The translations under genes were made by a program, and so were the position numbers. Source: JAFKFI01 sp963795435 (lineage in GTDB: Bacteria > Pseudomonadota > Alphaproteobacteria > Acetobacterales > Acetobacteraceae). Taken from it: DNA of 64,000 nucleotides. The notes below the pieces were generated by a model, which worked only from the letters and a program-made list of their open reading frames with translations, did not search any database and had not been told where the DNA came from. The DNA lies in the NCBI GenBank assembly GCA_963795435.1, contig CAWCHV010000009.1:434001-498000 (forward strand), given 5' to 3'. Positions 15,049 to 23,618 of this stretch are shown piece by piece (position 1 is the first letter of the stretch; every line of letters starts with the position of its first letter).

Positions 15049-16140
15049 ATGCCCGACGACCAGCCAGCCGTGACCTCCGCTCCGCTCGCCGGCCACGGCG
15101 CCGCGCAGCTCGCCTCCGTTATCGTCGATACCTACAACGCCGAGCTGCGCGACACCGAGGGCTTCGTCGGCGACCGTGCCAGCAAACGCGCCTTCCAGGC
15201 CATCGTGGAGGATTGGCGCGAGCGCCTGCGAAAGGTCGCCGCGGACCCGCTGGGCGAGACCCCGACCGACGAGATCGGCAAGAAGAAGCTCGACAAGCTG
15301 CTGGTCGACGGCGACCCCGAGGCGGCGGGCCTGGTCCACGGCGCGATCGAGGAGTTCGCGCAGGAGCTGGCCGGCGTCATCCGCCGCTTCCTGCGCATCA
15401 AGGGCTGGCGCGGCACGCAGCGGATCGCGGTGGGGGGCGGCCTGCGTGCCGGCCGCATCGGCGAGCTCGCGATCGGCCGGGCCGGCGTGCTGCTCAAGGG
15501 CGAGCATGGCCACGAGGTCGAGCTACGGCCGATCCGCCACCACCCGGACGAGGCCGGGTTGATCGGCGCGATCCATCTGGCGCCGGCCTGGATCTTCGCC
15601 GGGCACGACAGCATCCTCGCCGTCGATATCGGCGGCACCAACATCCGTGCCGGAGTCGTCGAGCTCAACGTCAAGAAGGCGCGCGATCTGTCGGAGGCGC
15701 ACGTGATGGGCTTCGAGCTGTGGCGGCACGGCGACGAGAAGGCGAGCCGCGAGGAGGCGGTCGGGCGGCTTGGCGACATGCTGCGCGGCCTGATCCGCCG
15801 GGCCGCGAAGGCTGGTCACAAGCTCGCGCCGTTCGTCGGCATCGGCTGCCCCGGGATCATCGCCGAGGACGGCTCGGTCAAGCGCGGCGGCCAGAACCTG
15901 CCGGGCAACTGGGAAAGTAGCCGGTTCAACCTGCCTGACCGCGTTCGCGAGCAGGTTCCCGACATCGGCGGCCACGAGACCATCGTATTGATGCACAACG
16001 ACGCAGTGGTGCAGGGGCTGAGCGAGGTGCCGTTCATGGCCGACGTCAAGTGCTGGGGCGTCCTCACCATCGGCACCGGACTTGGCAACGCCCGGTTCAC
16101 CAACCGTCGCGCGCCCGATAAGGCGCCCGACAAGGAATGA
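15049..16140 (+). CDS. ROK family protein with motifs in circularly permuted order
   Basis: All ROK (repressor/ORF/kinase) motifs needed for an ASKHA sugar-kinase fold are visible, but their order is unusual. The segments normally near the ROK C-terminus come first: IAVGGGL (residues ~126-132) and DEAGLIGAIHLA (167-178). The normal N-terminal half follows: AVDIGGTNIRAGVV (191-204, phosphate loop), GIGCPG (264-269), NLPGNW (283-288), HNDAV with the candidate catalytic Asp318, and IGTGLGNARF (341-350). The zinc-binding CXCG region and the ExGH motif of classical ROK proteins are not seen. The enzyme could phosphorylate a sugar or have another role. ATG at 15049; the neighbour downstream starts 7 bases after the stop. 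Confidence 0.75.
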   Translation: MPDDQPAVTSAPLAGHGAAQLASVIVDTYNAELRDTEGFVGDRASKRAFQAIVEDWRERLRKVAADPLGETPTDEIGKKKLDKLLVDGDPEAAGLVHGAIEEFAQELAGVIRRFLRIKGWRGTQRIAVGGGLRAGRIGELAIGRAGVLLKGEHGHEVELRPIRHHPDEAGLIGAIHLAPAWIFAGHDSILAVDIGGTNIRAGVVELNVKKARDLSEAHVMGFELWRHGDEKASREEAVGRLGDMLRGLIRRAAKAGHKLAPFVGIGCPGIIAEDGSVKRGGQNLPGNWESSRFNLPDRVREQVPDIGGHETIVLMHNDAVVQGLSEVPFMADVKCWGVLTIGTGLGNARFTNRRAPDKAPDKE

Positions 16141-16147
16141 TGTCGCG

Positions 16148-17050
16148 ATGCCCTCGATCGAGGTGCGTCTGAAGGATCTGCTCGACGAGACGCGCCTCGC
16201 CATGCTGGGCACTCAGCTGCTGATCGGGATCCAGTACCGTGCCGCGTTCTCGCCGGGGTTCGACCGCCTGCCGTCCGCCTTTCGGTGGCTGAATGGTGCG
16301 GCATTGCTGCTGATCCTGACGACCGCGGCGCTGCTGCTCGCCACACCGTCGTTTCACCAGATCGCGGAGGGCGGACACGCCACCGGCCGGATGCTCGCCC
16401 GCGCCTCGGGCAACCTCAAGATCGCGCTCCTGCCGCTTGCCTTGGCGCTCGGGATGAACGCGGCGATCGGCCTCGCCTCTAGCACCGGGCCGCGCTGGGC
16501 GAGTGCCGCGGGTGCTGCGTTCGTCATGGCGGCGTTGTCGGCCTGGTACGCCTTGCCGCTGCTCTCGTCCACGCACCGGCAGCGCCGGGAGGAAAGGATG
16601 GAGGACACGAAGCAATCGCTGGAAGCGCGCATCGAGCAGGCGCTGACCGAGCTGCGCGTCGTGCTGCCAGGCGCCCAGGCGCTGTTCGGCTTCCAGTTCA
16701 TAGCGGTCCTGACCGACAGCTTCGAACGCCTGCCGGCCGCTTCGCGCGCTGTTCATCTGGTCAGCCTCGGGTTCGTCGCGGTCGCCATCATCATGCTGAT
16801 CGCGCCCGCTTCGTACCATCGCATCGCGGCCGGCGGAAACGCGGAGGAAAGCGTGCTGCGCTGCGCCGTCGCGATGATGCTTCCGGCCGAGGGCCTGATC
16901 GCCCTCGGACTGGTGGGTGACGCCTACGTGACCGTCCGGCTGATTTCCGGGAGCCATGCGCTCTCGCTGTGGCTCGGCGTCGGCGCGACGCTCGGCTTCA
17001 TGGCGTTGCTCTACGTCTTCCCGCTCATGTCGCGTCGCGGCGGAGGGTAG
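16148..17050 (+). CDS. Membrane protein with two tandem DUF6328-like repeats
   Basis: About 300 residues forming an internal duplication. Each half has a soluble helical lead followed by four hydrophobic segments. Half one reads LLDETRLAMLGTQLLIGIQY then FDRLPSAFRW; half two reads ALTELRVVLPGAQALFGFQF then FERLPAASRA, and both continue with a PxSxHxIAxGG pattern (PSFHQIAEGG versus PASYHRIAAGG). This is the arrangement of DUF6328 proteins, usually single copy. The function is unknown. Start ATG at 16148 is preceded by AAGGA about 11 bases away; an earlier in-frame ATG at 16082 would overlap the ROK gene by 59 bases. Confidence 0.72.
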   Translation: MPSIEVRLKDLLDETRLAMLGTQLLIGIQYRAAFSPGFDRLPSAFRWLNGAALLLILTTAALLLATPSFHQIAEGGHATGRMLARASGNLKIALLPLALALGMNAAIGLASSTGPRWASAAGAAFVMAALSAWYALPLLSSTHRQRREERMEDTKQSLEARIEQALTELRVVLPGAQALFGFQFIAVLTDSFERLPAASRAVHLVSLGFVAVAIIMLIAPASYHRIAAGGNAEESVLRCAVAMMLPAEGLIALGLVGDAYVTVRLISGSHALSLWLGVGATLGFMALLYVFPLMSRRGGG

Positions 17051-17138
17051 ATCGCGCAGGAACGGGCGAGCAGGCAAGCGGGTGGAAAACCAGCCGGCGC
17101 CGATGCGTTCAGACCCTCGACGCAGGAGGAGAAGCAGC

Positions 17139-17306
17139 ATGAAACAGCCGCACACCGAGCAGACGGTCGAGCATACAGAGGACCAGCAGAACACCGGCAA
17201 CCACAAGAAGCCCGGGGCGTCCGACAAGGCCGGCGCCGACCGCTTTGGCGGCACCAGGACGGGACAGGAGAACGTCGAGGCGGACAAGCCCGCCCGGGAT
17301 CGTTAG
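17139..17306 (+). CDS. Small hydrophilic hypothetical protein (55 aa)
   Basis: A short reading frame beginning MKQPHTEQTVEHTEDQQN and ending with alternating charged residues. It is very rich in Gln, Asn, Lys, Glu, Asp and Thr, with no hydrophobic segment, so it is probably intrinsically disordered and soluble. AGGAGGA lies ~10 bases before the ATG, a strong ribosome binding site. Composition recalls small stress-induced hydrophilins, but no family can be named. It follows the DUF6328-like gene by 88 bases and its end converges on the dihydroorotase gene. Confidence 0.55.
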   Translation: MKQPHTEQTVEHTEDQQNTGNHKKPGASDKAGADRFGGTRTGQENVEADKPARDR

Positions 17307-17316
17307 CCGAAGGCGG

Positions 17317-18642
17317 TTAGCGGAAGCGGACCAGCCGCCCCGACGGGGTGCCGAGCACCTCGTCTTCGCGCATCACCACTTGGCCGCGGACAATGGTCGC
17401 CACCGGCCAGCCGGTGATGTCCATTCCGGCGAACGGCGTCCAGCCGCAAGGGGAGGCGATCCAGGATGCCTCGATCCGCCGCCATCGTCGCAGGTCGACC
17501 AGGGTGAAATCCGCGTCGTAGCCCGCCGCGAGCCGCCCCTTGCCGAGTGCCCCGTAGACCCGTGCCGGGCCGGCACAGAGCAGGTCGACCAGCCGGGAGA
17601 GGCTGAGCCGGCCTGCGTTCACATGGTTTAGCATCACCGGCACCAGGGTCTGCACCCCGGTCAGGCCTGCGGCGCATTCGGGCCAGGGGAGTTCCTTCCG
17701 CGCCCGGCTGTGCGGCGCGTGGTCGGAGCCGACCGTGTCCACGGTGCCGTCGCGGATCGCCGCCCACGCCGCCTCCCGGTGGCGCGGGCCACGGATCGGG
17801 GGGTTCATCACGCCGAAGCCGCCCAGGGTCTCGTAGACGTCGGGTGCCACCTGCGTCAGGTGGTTCACCAGCACCTCGGCCGTCGCGATGTCGCGGAAGT
17901 CCTTCAGATAATCGAGCTCCTCCGCGGTGGAGACGTGCAGGATGTGCGCCGGCCGGCCGGTCTTGGTCGCCAGCGCCATAAGTCGGCGGGTGCCGAGAAA
18001 GGCGGTCTCCTCATCGCGCCATTGCATGTGGCTCGCGTAGGGATCGCCCGTCCTGAACTCTGCCTTGCGCGCTTGCAGGCGGTACTCGTCCTCGCTGTGA
18101 TAGGCAATCCGGCGGCGGCCCGAGCGCATCACGCGCTCCAGGTTTTCGTCGTCCTCTACCATCAGGTCGCCGGTGGAGCTGCCGGCGAATACCTTGATCG
18201 CGCACACGCCGCGCCCGAGCTCGAGTTCGGCGAGGGCGGGAATATTGGTCTTGGTCGCGCCGACGTAGAGGCCGACGTCGCACCAGGCGTTCTTCTCGGC
18301 GTAAGCCTGCTTCCAGGCCAGACGCTCGGCATCGATAATGGCGGGGCTGGTGTTCGGCATGTCGAACACCGCCGCGAGGCCGCCGAGCACGGCGGCCCTG
18401 GTGCCGGTCGGGATGCTCTCGACAGCGGCGTCGCCCGGATCGCGCAGATGGACGTGCGGGTCGATCAGACCGGGGAGCACGTGCAGCCCGGCGGCGTCTA
18501 TCGTCTCGTTCGCTGTCGCCGGGGCGGCAACGCCGAGTGCGGCGATCCGACCCTCGCGCACGCCGACATCCGCAGCCTCCAAGCCCCAGGGAAGGACGCA
18601 GGTGCCATTGCGGATCAGCAGGTCGTAGTGCGGCGGCGGCAT
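17317..18642 (-). CDS. pyrC: Dihydroorotase
   Basis: A 441-residue class I dihydroorotase, the zinc enzyme that closes carbamoyl aspartate to dihydroorotate in pyrimidine synthesis. Visible metal and catalytic elements are DPHVHLRDPG (HxH), MPNTSP, IKVFAGSSTG with the likely carboxylated Lys, YHSEDEYR, HILHVSTAEE and the catalytic Asp in GSDHAPHS. The family includes allantoinase-like and inactive homologues, but all ligands appear to be kept. ATG at 18642 gives the usual N-terminus (YDLLIRNG). It follows asnB by 37 bases on the same strand. Confidence 0.92.
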   Translation of the reverse strand: MPPPHYDLLIRNGTCVLPWGLEAADVGVREGRIAALGVAAPATANETIDAAGLHVLPGLIDPHVHLRDPGDAAVESIPTGTRAAVLGGLAAVFDMPNTSPAIIDAERLAWKQAYAEKNAWCDVGLYVGATKTNIPALAELELGRGVCAIKVFAGSSTGDLMVEDDENLERVMRSGRRRIAYHSEDEYRLQARKAEFRTGDPYASHMQWRDEETAFLGTRRLMALATKTGRPAHILHVSTAEELDYLKDFRDIATAEVLVNHLTQVAPDVYETLGGFGVMNPPIRGPRHREAAWAAIRDGTVDTVGSDHAPHSRARKELPWPECAAGLTGVQTLVPVMLNHVNAGRLSLSRLVDLLCAGPARVYGALGKGRLAAGYDADFTLVDLRRWRRIEASWIASPCGWTPFAGMDITGWPVATIVRGQVVMREDEVLGTPSGRLVRFR

Positions 18643-18679
18643 GGCATCGTTCCTCGCGGCTGGTCCGGCACGGGCGAGA

Positions 18680-20446
18680 TTAGCGCGTCGCCAGCACCTC
18701 GAACACATCGCCGCCGGACGGCAATCCCAGGATGTGCCGGTTGTGCCAGAGGGCATAGAACAGCAGGCTCCATGCGGCGAAGCCGCCTGGCCAGCCGGTA
18801 CCGCAGTTTCGGAACAGCGCCTCGACCTTGGCGCGGTCGGCGATCTCCGCCACGCCCGGCTGCCCGGCGACCAGCGGGCCGAGACGGCTGCCCTGTCGGG
18901 CGATCCAGGTGCCCACCGGAACCGTGAAGCCCTGCTTGGGCGCCCACGGGTTCGCTTCGGGCAGATGCTTCTCCAGCCATTTGCGAAGAAGCCACTTGCC
19001 GCGCCCCTTCCGCACCTTGAGCGCGTCGGGCAGCGGGAAGCCGGCAGCCGCGACGCCGGGATCGAGGAACGGCGTGCGACCCTCGACCGCGTGCGCCATC
19101 AGGCAGCGGTCGAGCTTGAGCAGCAAATCGTGCGGCAGCCAATCCGCGATATCGGTCGCCTGCGCGGCGGCTAGGCGGGAGCGGCCACCCTCCGCCGCGC
19201 GGCCTTCCGACGCCGCATAGCCGTCGCGCCAGCCGACCGGCGGGGTGTGCAGTACGTCCACCCGGTCGAAGCAGCCGCGCGCGCGCATCACCCGTCCGCC
19301 GAGCCACCACGGCCGCATGGCGCTGCGATAGCGCCCATAGCCGCCGAAGATCTCGTCCCCCCCTTCGCCGCAAAGCACTACCTTGACGTCCTGCCGGGCG
19401 CGGCGGGCAAGGAACCAGGTCGGAATGATGGCATAGTCGGCCGTCGGGTCGTCCATGCAGGCGACGATCTCCGGCAGGTGCCGCCAGACCATCGCCTCAG
19501 TAATCTCGATCGTCTCGTGCCGTGCGCCGGCGGCGCGGGCGACCGCGGCGGCGTGCGCCCGCTCGTCCGCCGCGCCGCCATCCCAGCCGGCGGTGAACGC
19601 CAGCACCGGCTGGCTGTTCAGCCTCGCCATCAGCGCGAGCAGCGTCGCGCTGTCGATGCCGCCCGACAGGAACATGCCATAGGGCACGTCGCTGCGCTGA
19701 TGCAGGTCGACGCTTTCCTCCAGCGCGCGGTCGAGCCGGACGAGCGCCTCGTCCTCGCCGATGGATTCTGTCGGCGTGTCGGGCAGCGCCGGAAGCCGGT
19801 TGCGGCTCAGCACATGCCCGTCCGAGCAGGTCAGCGTCTCGCCGGGCAGCACGCGGTGGATGCCCTCGAAGATCGTCTCGGTGCCGGTGGTGAACTGCAA
19901 TTGCAGCAACTCGGAACGGGCGGCGGCGCGCAGCCGGCGGGAGACCAGCCCCGTCGCCAGAATCGCTTGCGGCTCGGACGCGAAGGCGAGGCCGCCGGCG
20001 ATCTGCGCCGTGTAGAGCGGCTTGATACCGAACGGGTCGCGGGTGAGCGTGATGCTGCGTCCCACCCGGTCATGCACCGCGATCGCGAACATGCCGCGCA
20101 AATGCCGCGCGTAGCCGCCGGGGCCGTCGCGCAGCCAGAGATGCAGCGGCGGCTCGCAGTCGCTGTTGGTCGCGAAGCTGACGCCGGGCAGCCCGGCGCG
20201 CAACTCACGATAATTGTAGACCTCTCCGTTGGCGACCAGCGCGGCCTGTCCGGCGAACAGCGGCTGATCGCCAGTCTCCAGGTCGATAATGGCCAGCCGG
20301 TTGTGCAGCAGCGCGATTCGGCCGACGACCGTGTGGCCGGAACCGTCCGGGCCGCGATGCGCCAGGCTGCCGATCATGGTCGCGAGCGTGGCGGGGTCGG
20401 GCGGCGGCGCGCCCGGGGCGAGGATCAGACCGGCGATGCCGCACAT
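18680..20446 (-). CDS. asnB: Asparagine synthase (glutamine-hydrolysing)
   Basis: A 588-residue two-domain protein. The N-terminal glutaminase domain starts MCGIAGL, leaving Cys2 as nucleophile, with HRGPDGSG and NGEVYNYREL. The C-terminal ATP pyrophosphatase domain has the PP-loop FLSGGIDSATLLAL and GEGGDEIFGGYGRYR. It transfers glutamine nitrogen to aspartate, or to another carboxylate in family members used for surface polysaccharide or secondary metabolism. The start codon overlaps the stop of the glycosyltransferase gene by one base, so the two are coupled and an exopolysaccharide-type role is possible. Confidence 0.92.
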   Translation of the reverse strand: MCGIAGLILAPGAPPPDPATLATMIGSLAHRGPDGSGHTVVGRIALLHNRLAIIDLETGDQPLFAGQAALVANGEVYNYRELRAGLPGVSFATNSDCEPPLHLWLRDGPGGYARHLRGMFAIAVHDRVGRSITLTRDPFGIKPLYTAQIAGGLAFASEPQAILATGLVSRRLRAAARSELLQLQFTTGTETIFEGIHRVLPGETLTCSDGHVLSRNRLPALPDTPTESIGEDEALVRLDRALEESVDLHQRSDVPYGMFLSGGIDSATLLALMARLNSQPVLAFTAGWDGGAADERAHAAAVARAAGARHETIEITEAMVWRHLPEIVACMDDPTADYAIIPTWFLARRARQDVKVVLCGEGGDEIFGGYGRYRSAMRPWWLGGRVMRARGCFDRVDVLHTPPVGWRDGYAASEGRAAEGGRSRLAAAQATDIADWLPHDLLLKLDRCLMAHAVEGRTPFLDPGVAAAGFPLPDALKVRKGRGKWLLRKWLEKHLPEANPWAPKQGFTVPVGTWIARQGSRLGPLVAGQPGVAEIADRAKVEALFRNCGTGWPGGFAAWSLLFYALWHNRHILGLPSGGDVFEVLATR

Positions 20447-21471
20447 CAGACGTTCTCCACGGCGCCAAGGAACTCCCGCCAGCGCGCCACCACGGGCGCC
20501 TCGGCGAACTCGGTCTCGAACCGCCGCCGCCCGGCACCTGTCAGCAACGCGGTCCGCGCCGGATCGTCCATCACGCGGCCAAGCGCGTCGGCCAGCGCGG
20601 CGGGATCCTCGGGCGGAACCAGAACGCCGTCGTCGGGCGTGATCAGCTCGCTCGGACCCTCGGACGCGGCGGCCACGACGGGCCGGCCGGCGGACCACGC
20701 CTCGATCACGACGTTGCCCAAGGGTTCGTGGCGAGAGGGGCAGGCCAGGGCGTCCGCTGCCGCCAGCAGCGGGCCGGTGTCCTGCCGCCAGCCGGTCAGG
20801 TGCAGCCGCTCGGAAACTCCCTCCCGCCGGGCGAGATCCAGCAAGTCCGCGTGCTCCGGGCCCTCCCCGGCGATCACGGCGTGGGCGCCTGGGAGGCGGG
20901 GCAGGGCGCGGATGAGCATGTCGAAAGCCTTGTTGCGGTGCAGCCGGCCGAGCGCCAGCACCAGTCTCTGATCCGGCGGAACGCCCAGCGACTGGCGGGA
21001 TGCCGGCGCGGCGCCGGCCAGGTCGTCAACGAAGTTCGGCACGTAATGCACCCGCCCGCCGGTCCAGCCCTGGTCCGCAATCCAGCGGACGATCCCTCGC
21101 GTATTGCCCACCAGATGGTCGCAGCGGCGATAGTGGGACAAGTCGTAGTAGCCCCCGAGCCGTCCCGCCAGCACCCAGTCGCCGCGCGGCGTGAAGCTTG
21201 CCGCGCGGTTCATCCAGGCGACCACGACGCGGGGGCCGAAGCGGCGGAGCAGCGCGCGCAATCGCGGGCCGGTCAGCAGGTCCGCCGGGCCGCCGAAGCC
21301 GAGCTGTCGCGGAACCAGGCCCGCGGCGGTGAGACGCGCGGCCCGGTTCTCGTTGCGGCGGATCACCGGCAGCACGCCATCGCCGGCGCGATGCAGGGCG
21401 ATGCTCAGCCGCTCGAAGAACAGCTCCGCGCCCCCGGTGGGCGCACCCGCCATGATCTGCGCGACCCTCAT
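20446..21471 (-). CDS. Glycosyltransferase family 4 protein
   Basis: A 341-residue GT-B glycosyltransferase. The N-terminus has MRVAQIMAGAPTGGAELFFERL, of which GAPTGGAE is the acceptor-side Gly-rich loop. The C-terminal nucleotide-sugar domain has LGRLHRNKAFDMLIRAL, IAGEGPE, LTGWRQDTGPLLAAADALACPS and EPLGNVVIEAWSAGRPVVA, where the ExG-type pattern (EPLGNVVIE) is the donor site. Donor and acceptor are unknown. It is the first gene of a minus-strand unit with asnB and pyrC and is divergent from ygfZ. Confidence 0.88.
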   Translation of the reverse strand: MRVAQIMAGAPTGGAELFFERLSIALHRAGDGVLPVIRRNENRAARLTAAGLVPRQLGFGGPADLLTGPRLRALLRRFGPRVVVAWMNRAASFTPRGDWVLAGRLGGYYDLSHYRRCDHLVGNTRGIVRWIADQGWTGGRVHYVPNFVDDLAGAAPASRQSLGVPPDQRLVLALGRLHRNKAFDMLIRALPRLPGAHAVIAGEGPEHADLLDLARREGVSERLHLTGWRQDTGPLLAAADALACPSRHEPLGNVVIEAWSAGRPVVAAASEGPSELITPDDGVLVPPEDPAALADALGRVMDDPARTALLTGAGRRRFETEFAEAPVVARWREFLGAVENV

Positions 21472-21573
21472 CTCTTGCTGCTGGCGCCGCGTGTGGGACT
21501 GGTCCGTCGGATCGTCATTTCGCCGTTCTCTACACGCCTTGCCGCATCGCGCGCGAGAGCCCAACTCGGGTGC

Positions 21574-22398
21574 ATGACGCAAATGGCCTTGCTGCCCGAC
21601 CGGGGCGTGGTGGAGATCAGCGGGGAGGATCGGGTTTCTTTCCTGCAGGGGCTGGTGTCCAACGATGTGGCCGAGGTTGCCCCCGGGCGCGCCGTGTGGG
21701 CGGCGCTGCTGACGCCACAGGGCAAATGGCTCGCGGATTTCTTTATCCTCTGGGACGGCGAGCGCCTGGTGCTCGATTGCGAGCGCGGGCAGGCCGCGAT
21801 GCTCGCCCAACGCCTCGGCCGCTACCGGCTGCGCTCGAACGTGCAGGTGCGGGACATCTCGGCGGAATTCGCGGTCCACGCGGCCTGGGGCGGAACGCCC
21901 GAAACGACGGGGACGGTCGCGGCGCCCGATCCGAGGCTGCCGGAGGCCGGCTGGCGGGTTCTCGCTCCGGCGCCACTGCCCGCCAACGCTACGCCGGCCG
22001 ATTGGGACCGGCATCGGCTGGCGCTCGGATTGCCGGACGGGTCGCGGGATCTGGAGGCGGAAAAATCCACCTTGCTGGAGGCCGGGTTCGACGAGTTGAA
22101 CGGGGTCTCCTGGAGCAAGGGTTGCTACATGGGCCAGGAGCTGACCGCGCGCACGAAGTATCGCGGGCTGCTGAAGCGCCGCCTGGTGCCCGTGCTGGTG
22201 GACGGTCCGATGCCGGAGCCTGGTGCGGCGGTGACGCGGGGCGCCGCCGAGGTGGGCACGATGCGCTCGGGGCGTGATGGGCGGGGGCTCGCGTCGCTGC
22301 GGCTGGATGCGCTGGACGGCGTTCTGGCCTGCGCCGGGGCGACGCTGTCCCCGCGTGTGCCGGGCTGGTTCGCCCGCGAGGCGGCCCCGACGGCCTGA
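21574..22398 (+). CDS. ygfZ: Folate-binding protein YgfZ (GcvT-like, Fe-S cluster maintenance)
   Basis: A 274-residue protein of the YgfZ/IBA57 family, which uses tetrahydrofolate and supports assembly or repair of [4Fe-4S] enzymes such as MiaB. The diagnostic motif KGCYMGQELTAR (K-G-C-Y-x-G-Q-E) is present around residue 181, and the N-terminal RVSFLQGLVSNDV block is typical. ATG at 21574 begins the conserved region. The 102-base gap to the divergent glycosyltransferase gene presumably holds promoters for both. Confidence 0.92.
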   Translation: MTQMALLPDRGVVEISGEDRVSFLQGLVSNDVAEVAPGRAVWAALLTPQGKWLADFFILWDGERLVLDCERGQAAMLAQRLGRYRLRSNVQVRDISAEFAVHAAWGGTPETTGTVAAPDPRLPEAGWRVLAPAPLPANATPADWDRHRLALGLPDGSRDLEAEKSTLLEAGFDELNGVSWSKGCYMGQELTARTKYRGLLKRRLVPVLVDGPMPEPGAAVTRGAAEVGTMRSGRDGRGLASLRLDALDGVLACAGATLSPRVPGWFAREAAPTA

Positions 22399-22411
22399 CG
22401 CGACCGGCGGA

Positions 22412-23419
22412 TCAGGAACGATCCGCGAGCAGCCGGTCGTACCCTTTCCAACGATAGATCAGCGCCGAGGCCGCCCAGCACAGCGCGAAGATGCCGATGA
22501 CCACGAAGCCGAAATCAGCGAGGTCGTCGTTGAGGCCAGAGACGACATCCCAGATACCCCCCGCCAGCCCCATCTTGTCCGCGACCAGCCCCAGCGCCTC
22601 GATGCCGCCGATCAGCAGCGCCACGACCACCGAGGCGGCGGTGATCGTCAGGTTGTACCAGAGCTTGCGGATCGGGTTGACGGCGGCCCAGCCATAGGCC
22701 CCGACCATCAGCACGCTGTCGGCGGTATCCACCAGCGCCATGCCGGCGGTGAACAGGGCGGGAAAGATCAGTGTCCGCCAGGGCGACAGGCCTTGCGCCG
22801 CCTGGGTGGCGGAAATGCCGAGCAGCCCGATCTCCGTTGCCGTATCGAACCCGAGGCCGAACAGGAAGCCGAGCGGATACATGTGCCAGCCGGCTCGCAC
22901 ACCGCGCATCACGGGGCGGAGCAGCCGGGCCAGCAGCCCGCCGCCGGCGAACAGATCCTCCTCTGCAAGCGCCGCACCCTGACGCGCTCTGCGGAACCGG
23001 CGCCACACGTCGCGCAAAATGCCGAGATTGACGCCGGCAATGGCGAGCAGAAAGGCGGCGGAGACCGAGGTGCCGATCACCGCGCCGATCACTCGCGCCC
23101 CTTCCAGCCTGCCCTGCATCGACGATGCCGCAGCCACCGCCACGCAGGCCAACATCACCAGGGTGGAGTGGCCGAGCGAGAACCACAGGCCGACCGTGAC
23201 CGACCGGCTGCCGTTATGCATCAGCTTGCGCACGACGTTGTCGATCGCCGCGATGTGGTCCGCATCGACCGCGTGGCGCAGGCCGAACACCCAGGCCAAG
23301 AGCGCGGTCCCGAGAAGGGTCGGGCGATCGGAGAAGCTCGTCCAGGCCCATATCCAGGCAGCGGCATTGGCCGCCGCCAGTCCGGCGATGAGCGGAACGG
23401 CCGTGCGTCTGGGCTCCAT
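22412..23419 (-). CDS. Nickel/cobalt transporter of the NiCoT family (HoxN/NixA type)
   Basis: A 335-residue, eight-helix secondary transporter for Ni2+ or Co2+. The signature in helix 2 is HAVDADHIAAIDN (HX4DH), followed by the LGHSTLVM and LGFDTATEIGLLG motifs that line the metal path. The specificity for nickel or cobalt cannot be read from these motifs. ATG at 23419 is chosen because it precedes the first helix; an in-frame extension to 23479 is unlikely. No nickel enzyme, NikR-box or cobalamin riboswitch was recognised next to it. Confidence 0.92.
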   Translation of the reverse strand: MEPRRTAVPLIAGLAAANAAAWIWAWTSFSDRPTLLGTALLAWVFGLRHAVDADHIAAIDNVVRKLMHNGSRSVTVGLWFSLGHSTLVMLACVAVAAASSMQGRLEGARVIGAVIGTSVSAAFLLAIAGVNLGILRDVWRRFRRARQGAALAEEDLFAGGGLLARLLRPVMRGVRAGWHMYPLGFLFGLGFDTATEIGLLGISATQAAQGLSPWRTLIFPALFTAGMALVDTADSVLMVGAYGWAAVNPIRKLWYNLTITAASVVVALLIGGIEALGLVADKMGLAGGIWDVVSGLNDDLADFGFVVIGIFALCWAASALIYRWKGYDRLLADRS

Positions 23420-23618
23420 GCATCTCCTCAAGCTTTGGCGGCGCAGCCTATCCCGGGTTCGTACCTCGCGCGAAGCCACTCGGCGCCCGCGCGCCCTTGA
23501 TCGCAGGCGGGGGAAAGCCGACCGAGGCTCGGTATTGTTCTGGATACGCCCTCCGATTCCGACTAAAGAACGATATTAAGCTGCAACAGAATGGATCGGA
23601 GCTCGCCAGGGGGGCTCG

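Noticed and set aside
13182..15049. Possible genomic island boundary at tRNA-Ala
   Set aside because: No integrase gene and no direct repeat of the tRNA 3' end were found nearby; the flanking genes look ordinary in composition.
23420..23618. Cobalamin riboswitch or nickel-responsive operator before the NiCoT gene
   Set aside because: No B12-box-like sequence or symmetric NikR-type site was recognised; the gap was left unannotated.
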